Shown: positions 1 through 5,375 of the stretch, one piece after another | How the letters are laid out: every line of letters starts with the position of its first letter | Numbering within the stretch: the stretch's first letter is position 1 | Assembly (NCBI GenBank): GCA_023392125.1 | Contig: JAEVZS010000028.1 | Coordinates: 1-56,912, forward strand | Direction: 5' to 3' | DNA length: 56,912 nucleotides | Source of the DNA: Bacteroidota bacterium | Lineage (GTDB): Bacteria; Bacteroidota; Bacteroidia; Cytophagales; Cytophagaceae | Notes under the pieces: model-generated | Told to the model about the DNA's origin: nothing | Database searches by the model: none | The model's input: only the letters and a program-made list of their open reading frames with translations | Made by a program: the position numbers and the translations under genes

Positions 1-127
1 AACCGAAATATTCTCTGTAATCAGGAATTTTAATATACTTCTTTACCATTCCTTTACTTACCAGCTATATACATTGCGGTCGGTGTGCCACACGACCGCG
101 GAGAGACGGCACACCAACCACGGGATA
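1..127 (-). repeat. RHS-cassette repeat, copy 1 (cut by window edge)
   Basis: First of four copies of a ~185-bp element. Only the part containing the hairpin end and the AT-rich core is inside the window. It shares with the other copies the segment at 2-60, the inverted-repeat hairpin around 78-121 and the terminal CCACGGGAT at 118-126. In this copy the right hairpin arm carries one mismatch. Read on the minus strand the core encodes the conserved fragment MVKKYIKIPDYREYFG followed by a stop. What the element does is unknown. Confidence 0.85.
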
Positions 128-339
128 ATATTTTCTTCAATAGTTTTTCCGGTAAACATATAAGAACCAAGCTGACCTGCTCCATAGATAAGAGCAGCTC
201 CGCCAATTATTGGACCACCAAATATCATAGTACCACCATATAATCCTGCGCTAATCCAGAAGTTTAAATGCGTTGCTGTTGATATTGATTGTTGAGAATC
301 TGTAATCTGATACATATAGGAAAAACCAGTCAATACCAT
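128..339 (-). pseudogene. Displaced RHS tip fragment
   Basis: A minus-strand reading frame of about 70 residues encodes a glycine-rich hydrophobic stretch (AALIYGAGQLGSY) ending in TGKTIEENII. It then runs out of phase into repeat copy 1, so its last ~20 residues are repeat-derived. Almost the same stretch recurs at 715-808, in a different sequence context. Such Gly/Ala-rich stretches are typical of the linker just before the toxic C-terminal domain of RHS proteins. I infer a duplicated, non-functional linker/tip remnant. The frame overlaps the end of the preceding tip frame at 251-339, which indicates a recombination joint near position 345. Confidence 0.55.
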
Positions 340-811
340 CCCACCCGTAGATTAATATTTCTCCTGTATCTATATGCTTATATAAATCATATTGTGCAAT
401 CTTTGCATTCCTTCCTAAAAACTCTCTTTTTAGTGCATGAGCATCAATTCCTTGTTTTTGTAACACATTACTATTAATCATCTTTACATTTTTCCAACTC
501 CTACCTGCTGCTCCGAGAGATTTGAAAGTTTGTGTACTCGTCTTAGCGGCCGCCTTCGCGCCCCCTTTCAGAAGATGTATAGCCCCCCTTGCAGCTGCCA
601 CTACAGCTGCTTTGACAAGAACCACATCCGATACAGCCATTGCACCGTTAAACGTAGCCCAGCCATATTCACCATTTTGATAGAGAGAGAAGACACACCG
701 ACCACGGGATAAGCCTATAATATTTTCTTCAATGGTTTTTCCGGTAAATATATAAGAACCAAGCTGACCTGCTCCATAAATAAGAGCAGCTCCACCAGCT
801 ATTGGCCCACT
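251..811 (-). pseudogene. Displaced RHS toxin tip, chimeric C-terminus
   Basis: A continuous minus-strand frame runs out of repeat copy 2 (…LCATDRGK), through the AALIYGAGQLGSY linker and an Ala-rich pre-toxin helix (first Met at 640), into a tip with the segment HALKREFLGRNAKIAQYDLY. That segment resembles the family annotated as polymorphic toxin type 33; this is from memory and not checked. At about position 350 the frame enters unrelated sequence (WDGIDWFFLYV…), so the toxin end looks replaced. A 23-bp piece of the repeat (690-712) lies inside the frame and encodes RGRCVFS. No immunity gene follows. Probably an inactive orphan module. Confidence 0.55.
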
Positions 812-812
812 T

Positions 813-996
813 TTTCCTCGGTCTGTGGCACACAGGTCGAAATATAAATACAGTGAACAGGTAGTAAATTAACCGAAATATTCTCTGTAATCAGGAATTT
901 GTATATATTTCTTTACCATTCTTTTACTTACCAGCTATATATATTGTGGTCGGTGTGCCACACGACCGCGGAGAGACGGCACACCGACCACGGGAT
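813..996 (-). repeat. RHS-cassette repeat, copy 2
   Basis: A full copy of the ~185-bp element. One end (821-841) contains the short hairpin CTGTGGCACACAG. The other end contains a perfect 14-bp inverted repeat (946-959 against 978-991) around an 18-nt loop. The AT-rich core between them encodes MVKKYIQIPDYREYFG plus a stop on the minus strand. At the 813 side the minus-strand frame YLYFDLCATDRGK continues without interruption into the displaced tip at 251-811. Confidence 0.88.
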
Positions 997-1024
997 AAGA
1001 CAAATATTTTTACTATAACTTTCA

Positions 1025-1468
1025 TTAATAATTATCTTCAGCTTTAGCAATTAGTGAAAAATGAACTCTATTGGAAATACTATTCAGAAAAGACATTTCA
1101 GCTTCATCTAAATCAAGCCCAATTCCTGCATTATCGGTTTCAATCCATACCCAAAAACTAACTTCAAACCGAGCATCTTCTTTTAACTTTTTTAAGACTT
1201 CTGCTTTTGATAAAAAAATAGACTTGAAATACTCAATATGATGACTAATGGTTTCTTCCTCTAATTCAGAAGATTTTGATCCAATACTCCAAAGGTTATG
1301 AGGATTCGTAATGATGGAACCTGAATGCTTAGAAACGGTTTGTTCTCCTTTTTTGAAAGTTCTTTCTGGAACAATATTCAGTTCTTTGGTAATAGAATCT
1401 GGATCAATTTCATGCGAAACTATAGAAAAATTGATATGCGTTTTGTATATAAAATTATCTCTTTCCAT
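1025..1468 (-). CDS. DUF4279-like putative immunity protein
   Basis: 147 residues starting at MERDNF; the longer frame to 1543 would overlap the upstream toxin tip. The arrangement DPDSITKELNIVPERTFKKG, then NLWSIGS, then a leucine-rich C-terminal half with F-x-V-x-F-W-V resembles DUF4279 proteins, which often accompany polymorphic toxins. It starts 10 bp after the stop of the toxin tip at 1479-2255, the normal toxin-immunity arrangement. I infer that it neutralises that tip in the cytoplasm. The family call is moderately sure; the pairing is positional. Confidence 0.7.
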   Translation of the reverse strand: MERDNFIYKTHINFSIVSHEIDPDSITKELNIVPERTFKKGEQTVSKHSGSIITNPHNLWSIGSKSSELEEETISHHIEYFKSIFLSKAEVLKKLKEDARFEVSFWVWIETDNAGIGLDLDEAEMSFLNSISNRVHFSLIAKAEDNY

Positions 1469-1478
1469 GACATAAATT

Positions 1479-2255
1479 TTAAGGTAAATAATCAAATAGG
1501 TTTCCAAGCACTTCCCTTGTATGAGGGTGTACCAAATCTCCATTACCCATTATCTTACCATGAAAATTAGGTGGTAAACCTCTAGCGTCTTTTAAGCCTT
1601 CAATAGCAATTTTTCCCTGTTGTTTGGTTAACCCTAGGGCTTTTAGGGTAGAGTTATTCAATGTATGTCCACCTGATTGTAACACTTTATTAAACCCTTT
1701 TCCCGCTGCTCCAAGCGATTTAAACCCTTGAGTCCCCGTCTTAATGGTATTAGCTAACGCTGGTAATACAGCAGCAGCTCCAAGCGATTTTATCCCTTGT
1801 GTTCCACCCTTACCCGCAGCCTGCTTTCCCAGTGTACCAGGTAAACTCCTAACCATAGTCATGGAGGAAGTCAGGCCGCTCGAGGCATATCCACCCATAG
1901 CAGTGAGGATAATATTGCTGGACCAGTTTGCCAGCGCATCGCTCATCATATACATGTTTTGCTGTTGAGCGCTTGGCTGACTGGTAGCCGCCCAGGAAAA
2001 CCATACGTGATTGCCTTCCTGAGGTTTTTCTCCCATTAAATTAACCGTTTCCAGTACACCTACGATTTGTACAGGGTCCCCGCCATCCTCGCTGTAATAG
2101 CTCTGGAAACCATCTTTTCCCGCCCAAAAACCCTCTTCAAACATGTATGTTCCTTCGATGCCCAAATTGTTCATATCTTCCTGGCTATGCACATTGGCAT
2201 TATATTCCATTTGCTCGTTTTTATTCAGGATCCAGCCCTCTAGCGGCTCTCCCAA
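1479..2255 (-). CDS. Displaced RHS C-terminal segment with toxin tip
   Basis: 258 residues without any YD-repeat core. Residues 1-135 look like the variable linker that follows an RHS core (GWILNKNEQMEYNANV…). Residues ~150-185 contain VLPALANTIKTGT and two copies of KSLGAAG, the same pre-toxin motif as in the intact RHS protein (NVLPALANAIKTGT at about 5.67 kb). The last ~50 residues (GLPPNFHGKIMGNGD…HPHTREVLGNLFDYL) form a compact tip with His, Lys and Asp that could be catalytic; I recognise the pattern as an RHS tip but do not assign a family number. A DUF4279-like gene follows 10 bp downstream. Its start overlaps the preceding immunity gene, so no dedicated promoter is apparent; probably silent. 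Confidence 0.65.
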   Translation of the reverse strand: MGEPLEGWILNKNEQMEYNANVHSQEDMNNLGIEGTYMFEEGFWAGKDGFQSYYSEDGGDPVQIVGVLETVNLMGEKPQEGNHVWFSWAATSQPSAQQQNMYMMSDALANWSSNIILTAMGGYASSGLTSSMTMVRSLPGTLGKQAAGKGGTQGIKSLGAAAVLPALANTIKTGTQGFKSLGAAGKGFNKVLQSGGHTLNNSTLKALGLTKQQGKIAIEGLKDARGLPPNFHGKIMGNGDLVHPHTREVLGNLFDYLP

Positions 2256-2695
2256 ACTAACTTTACTTCATCTTCCCATTTTTTAAGTTCTTCTTCTTTT
2301 AATACATAAACACTAATTGGAAGAGACACACCAAAACTTGTCAGTTTTTTTAATAATTCTTTGTTGAAAATCTCAAAATTACATTGACCACCATCAAAAT
2401 ATATTTCTATGAAAATTTGTAAATCATCCACTCCACTTTCAATAAAAGTATTATAGTTTTTCTCTATAAATTCAATAAATGCCTTTTCATATTCTATGAC
2501 CCTGTCTTCAGTTGAGAATTTTTGAGGATGCCAAAAAGATATTCCACCATAACCATATTCTTCTTCTTTATTGTGGAATTTCTTATCTATTGGGCTAAAA
2601 CAAGATTCTATAGTAAAATCACCTTGAATCTTACTAATAATTTTTTCCGGATAAAAGGTGCCTCCCGAAATTGAGAAATCATATTTATAAATCAT
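2240..2695 (-). CDS. Putative immunity protein of displaced tip
   Basis: 151 residues, soluble, acidic and aromatic-rich, with no signal peptide or membrane segment. It starts 5 bp after the stop of the tip at 2701-2904, so it is the likely cognate immunity protein. I do not recognise the family with confidence; its beginning (YDFSISGGTFYPEKI) is faintly like DUF4279. Its last three codons (ESR) and the following bases match the end of the immunity gene at 3159, marking a shared cassette border. Its end overlaps the start of the next tip frame by 16 bp. Confidence 0.6.
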   Translation of the reverse strand: MIYKYDFSISGGTFYPEKIISKIQGDFTIESCFSPIDKKFHNKEEEYGYGGISFWHPQKFSTEDRVIEYEKAFIEFIEKNYNTFIESGVDDLQIFIEIYFDGGQCNFEIFNKELLKKLTSFGVSLPISVYVLKEEELKKWEDEVKLVWESR

Positions 2696-2700
2696 AGCTG

Positions 2701-2904
2701 TTAAAATTTTTGGCCTGTATTTATCCAGTTACCTGATTTATTACTCTTTAGGAAAACTTCTTTTGTAACTTTATCTATGTAGAAATCTGCATTGGTATCC
2801 CCTTTAAGTTCTTTCTTAAACTTACTAAGGAATTTGGATTTTGCTGAAGTTTTATGCCAATCCTTTCCCGCCCCTAAAAACTTTCCTATATCATCTGGCG
2901 ACAT
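2701..2904 (-). CDS. Displaced RHS toxin tip
   Basis: The ATG-started part is 67 residues, but the frame is open further upstream through repeat copy 3 to about 2970 (YLYFGLCATDRGKENAKK then MSPDDIGKFLG). The tip carries LSKFKKELKGDTNADFYIDK followed by EVFLKSNKSGNWI, a pattern I associate with the C-terminal ends of Bacteroidota RHS/polymorphic toxins; the activity is unknown. No RHS core precedes it. An immunity candidate follows after 5 bp. Whether the 67-residue form is ever made is unclear; I regard this as an orphan tip stored next to the repeat. Confidence 0.6.
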   Translation of the reverse strand: MSPDDIGKFLGAGKDWHKTSAKSKFLSKFKKELKGDTNADFYIDKVTKEVFLKSNKSGNWINTGQKF

Positions 2905-2920
2905 CTTTTTCGCATTCTCT

Positions 2921-3100
2921 TTTCCTCGGTCTGTGGCACACAGGCCGAAATATAAATAGAGGTAGGTAAATTAACCGAAATATTCTCTGTAATCAGGAAT
3001 TTGTATATATTTCTTTACCATTCTTTTACTTACCAGCTATATATGATTGCAGCCAGTGTGCCACACGACCGCGGAGAGATGGTACACCGACCACGGGATA
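2921..3100 (-). repeat. RHS-cassette repeat, copy 3
   Basis: A complete copy with both ends: hairpin CTGTGGCACACAG at about 2931-2943 and the longer, here degenerate, inverted repeat at about 3046-3093. The minus-strand core again encodes MVKKYIQIPDYREYFG and a stop. Its 2921 end feeds in frame into the tip at 2701. Its 3100 end abuts a short linker fragment (KGVPQYTKSSLKLGQQMHK, minus strand, 3100-3160) that resembles the beginning of another RHS tip. Confidence 0.88.
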
Positions 3101-3158
3101 GGCTTTATGCATCTGCTGTCCAAGCTTCAGACTTGACTTGGTATATTGAGGTACCCCC

Positions 3159-3581
3159 TTAGCGGCTTTCCATTAAATTCATTATAAAATTTCTTTGTCG
3201 CTCTTTATCATTTACAATTTTCGCAATGAACTCCCCCCAATTAAAAGTATCATCATCTATATACTCAAAGGGGGAAACATTAAGTTTAAGATCAGGTAGT
3301 GGAGATAAAAATTTTACAATGATATCGTTTCCATCAAAAAGGCTCAATTCAGCTTCAGTATTATTGCTTCCTTTAAGCAAGACTTTGTAAGAATCCTTTA
3401 TTAAAATCTTTTCATCACCATAAAGAAAATAAAGATGGTTATCTATTACTAATAAACCAGTCAGTAGTCCATTAATAAATTTACACCAACCATTTATTTT
3501 TAGGTTTAAATTTCCATCCAATTCGGTCTTTGATTTATAATCAAAATACTTTGTGGCAAAATCGAAGTTTTGTAATAACAT
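3159..3581 (-). CDS. Putative immunity protein of displaced tip
   Basis: 140 residues, soluble and beta-rich by eye (GLLTGLLVIDNHLYFLYGDEKILI). It starts 20 bp after the stop of the short tip at 3602. No recognised family. The C-terminus ESR and the adjoining 17 bp resemble the end of the 2240-2695 gene at DNA level, so both genes end at the same kind of cassette joint. Inferred role: protects against the tip encoded just upstream. Confidence 0.55.
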   Translation of the reverse strand: MLLQNFDFATKYFDYKSKTELDGNLNLKINGWCKFINGLLTGLLVIDNHLYFLYGDEKILIKDSYKVLLKGSNNTEAELSLFDGNDIIVKFLSPLPDLKLNVSPFEYIDDDTFNWGEFIAKIVNDKERQRNFIMNLMESR

Positions 3582-3601
3582 AACGCTAATTGTTTCAAAT
3601 T

Positions 3602-3790
3602 TTAAAATCCCAAATCTTTACCCCCGGTTCTTGTTGCACTATTTATTATATCATCCCAAGATTTACCGCTTCTCTTTAAATAATCTATCGTAGGGCCAAG
3701 CTTATCTCCTTTTCCTCGGTCTGTGGCGCACAGGCCGAAATATAAATATTGAGAATCAGGTAGGTAAATTAACCGAAATATTCTCTGTAA
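3602..3790 (-). CDS. Short displaced RHS tip with no ATG
   Basis: An open frame without any ATG starts inside repeat copy 4, passes through YLYFGLCATDRGK and ends with DYLKRSGKSWDDIINSATR…GF and a TAA at 3602-3604. The tip-specific part is about 35 residues and looks like the end of an RHS toxin domain. The same LCATDRGK lead-in occurs in the frames entering the tips at 2701 and 811. An immunity candidate starts 20 bp downstream. As it lacks a start codon it is probably silent unless joined to an RHS core. Confidence 0.5.
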   Translation of the reverse strand, partial: LQRIFRLIYLPDSQYLYFGLCATDRGKGDKLGPTIDYLKRSGKSWDDIINSATRTGGKDLGF

Positions 3791-3897
3791 TCAGGAATTT
3801 TAATATACTTCTTTCCCATTCCTTTACTTACCAGCTATATACATTGCGGTCGGTGTGCCACGCGACCGCGGAGAGATGGTACACCGACCACGGGATA
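3711..3897 (-). repeat. RHS-cassette repeat, copy 4
   Basis: Complete copy. The inverted-repeat end spans about 3847-3890, followed by a second partial tandem copy of its terminal sequence at 3898-3920. The core encodes MGKKYIKIPDYREYFG plus stop on the minus strand, with small changes from copies 2 and 3. The element provides the last ~28 residues of the truncated Imm26-like gene on one side and the lead-in of the short tip on the other. Confidence 0.88.
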
Positions 3898-4260
3898 GAA
3901 GACACACCGACCACGGGGATAGTTATCATCAGGTGATCCGGGAGCCCAATCCTCATGCCGGCTAAAGTGGGGAATTTCAAAATCATCTTTAGTCACTTTT
4001 TCTTTAAGAATATTCCATAAGCCCTTTCTTATGGTAGGAGGCAGGCCTGTTACCAGCAGAGGTGCGATCAGATAATCACTGTTTTGCAGTTCTTCAAAAT
4101 TATACTGCTCATCTTCGGTTTTATAATCAAAGACTTTTACTAAATCAGGTAGACCGGGTTTAGGTACAATCTTTAATAAATCAATATATCGGGCATATGC
4201 AAAGCCCAGATCTTTTGGTAAAGGAATTTGTAAGATATCTCCGTTTTTCAATCTTGCCAT
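3835..4260 (-). CDS. Imm26-like immunity protein, 3' end replaced by repeat
   Basis: 141 residues. Residues 1-113 (MARLKNGDILQIPLP…AYARYID…) match the layout of Immunity protein 26 domains: an N-terminal GD-x-x-x-IPL strand followed by an aromatic GR/AR strand. From residue ~114 the frame enters the repeat (RGRCVF…RGRVAHRPQC), so the native C-terminus has been lost or substituted. It begins 3 bp after the stop of the GIY-YIG-type tip at 4264, its presumed partner. Function after the fusion is uncertain. Confidence 0.65.
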   Translation of the reverse strand: MARLKNGDILQIPLPKDLGFAYARYIDLLKIVPKPGLPDLVKVFDYKTEDEQYNFEELQNSDYLIAPLLVTGLPPTIRKGLWNILKEKVTKDDFEIPHFSRHEDWAPGSPDDNYPRGRCVFYPVVGVPSLRGRVAHRPQCI

Positions 4261-4263
4261 AGT

Positions 4264-4602
4264 TTATAATCCATTTAAGTATCTGATAGCATCCTGATAG
4301 TATTGCATGAGCTTAGGGTTATTTGTACCTATACTGTTGATGGCATTATCCAAATTTTTTAATCCGTATTGGTCAATCTTCATTTGTTCCAGTCCTCTAG
4401 CAACAGCAACATTTTTTGATACCCCAATATAAACTTCGTTTAGGCCTTTTGGAAATCTATCTCCATGTTGTTTTGCTCTTTGTGCAATGTTTTTAGTTAT
4501 TCCCCAATAGGTTTTACCATCTTTTGCGATAGCTTTGTATAATGAGTAACTACCTTTTAAACCTTTAACTGCCCCTCCTGGACCTATAGGAAGGTCAGGC
4601 AT
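4264..4602 (-). CDS. Displaced RHS tip with GIY-YIG-like nuclease domain
   Basis: 112 residues. After a linker (LPIGPGGAVKG) comes LYKAI…YWGIT, then R42, H46 and E72 (RGLEQMKIDQYG), then NPK. The spacing of Tyr, G-I-T, Arg, His and a later Glu fits the GIY-YIG nuclease fold; the family cleaves nucleic acid. No RHS core precedes it. The frame continues upstream of the ATG for only about ten codons (NNLFTAV) to a stop. An Imm26-like gene follows directly, so this is another tip/immunity pair separated from its core. Confidence 0.68.
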   Translation of the reverse strand: MPDLPIGPGGAVKGLKGSYSLYKAIAKDGKTYWGITKNIAQRAKQHGDRFPKGLNEVYIGVSKNVAVARGLEQMKIDQYGLKNLDNAINSIGTNNPKLMQYYQDAIRYLNGL

Positions 4603-4715
4603 TACAGCTGTAAATAGGTTGTTTCTTTAGTTCTTCTTCTGATAATGGATAAATATCACTCCCAAACGGAACAAATGCCTGAACGAGAGCTTCCCATGCT
4701 CCTTGCCAGTTAAGG
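4603..4715 (-). pseudogene. Short coding remnant upstream of GIY-YIG tip
   Basis: On the minus strand the frame GAWEALVQAFVPFGSDIYPL continues with SEEELKKQPIYSC and stops with a TGA overlapping the ATG at 4602. No start codon is present. It resembles the last ~35 residues of a small protein or an RHS linker. The DNA changes character abruptly at about 4705-4715, where a fragment on the opposite strand begins, so both pieces were joined by recombination. Confidence 0.35.
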
Positions 4716-4873
4716 GCTACCTATTGGGAGAGAACGAACAGGCCGACCTGTTTAAAGATCCCGCTATGCTCAAACGGTTCCAGGATATCGCAACGCTCCC
4801 CGAAAAGGAAAAGGAATGCCTGCTCACTACCGTTGACCATTTTATCAAAGCAAGCAAGATTTCTTTGATGTAA
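4712..4873 (+). pseudogene. C-terminal fragment of an XRE/HTH-type regulator
   Basis: A plus-strand frame of 53 residues, YLLGENEQADLFKDPAML then KRFQDIATLPEKEKECLLTT, stopping at 4871-4873. The pattern matches the C-terminal dimerisation helix of small XRE-family repressors found in Bacteroidota (…L..LLPEKEKE.LL..ID.FI…). The DNA-binding domain and start codon are missing; the fragment begins abruptly at the joint near 4712. It is the only plus-strand coding sequence in the cassette array. Confidence 0.5.
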
Positions 4874-4879
4874 AACAAA

Positions 4880-4904
4880 AACGCCAAGCTGTAAGCCTGG
4901 CGTT
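4880..4904. terminator. Bidirectional hairpin terminator
   Basis: Inverted repeat AACGCCAAGC / GCCTGGCGTT with a 5-nt loop, one G-T wobble, flanked by A-rich sequence on the left and T-rich sequence on the right. It lies between the plus-strand regulator fragment and the end of the minus-strand immunity gene at 4910. It could end transcription of the active RHS operon and so silence the downstream orphan cassettes. Confidence 0.65.
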
Positions 4905-4909
4905 TGATG

Positions 4910-5374
4910 TTATTTTGCTAATATTTTTTCTAAATCAGCTTTGAGCAAACCTATTTTAGTATCCAGTTTTTTCTTCTTCACTACTTCTGCAAGTAAATCT
5001 AACTTTTCTAAAATAGTTTGTTTAAAAAAAATGTAACGTTCTTTTTCTGACTTACTAAAGAAGTTTTCATTTGTTACAATTATCGGTATTCCAATTGCTT
5101 TTTCTCTTACTCTATATGGTTCTATTTCTTTAAGATTTTGTTGTTCATATGGAATAGGATTAACGTAGAATTGAAATAAAATACGTTTCATATCATTACC
5201 ATAATTTTCATAACGCAACGCTTTTAAAACGTTTCCTATACCTTCATCTCCCCAGATATAGCTACGAAACAGGTCTCCTTGCTTTTCTGCATCTAACTTT
5301 TGCTCATTTGTCGCATCATACATCAATGAAGGATATGAAACAAAACATCCAAATATATTTTTTTCTTCACTCAT
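4910..5374 (-). CDS. Putative immunity protein of the current RHS tip
   Basis: 154 residues, charged and helical, with no signal peptide. Its ATG (5372-5374) lies 1 bp after the RHS stop codon (5376-5378), the arrangement expected for a translationally coupled immunity protein. I do not recognise the family. The C-terminal third is lysine-rich (VVKKKKLDTKIGLLKADLEK). It should bind and block the GIY-YIG-like tip at the end of the RHS protein; this is inferred only from position. A hairpin terminator follows 6 bp downstream. Confidence 0.7.
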   Translation of the reverse strand: MSEEKNIFGCFVSYPSLMYDATNEQKLDAEKQGDLFRSYIWGDEGIGNVLKALRYENYGNDMKRILFQFYVNPIPYEQQNLKEIEPYRVREKAIGIPIIVTNENFFSKSEKERYIFFKQTILEKLDLLAEVVKKKKLDTKIGLLKADLEKILAK

Positions 5375-5375
5375 T

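Noticed and set aside
1..3900. The spaced repeats as a CRISPR array
   Set aside because: Units are ~185 bp with irregular spacing and coding cassettes between them; no short direct repeats or cas genes.
1..5000. The accessory island as a prophage or integrative element
   Set aside because: No integrase, transposase, structural or replication gene and no flanking direct repeats next to the tRNA (which is 28 kb away).
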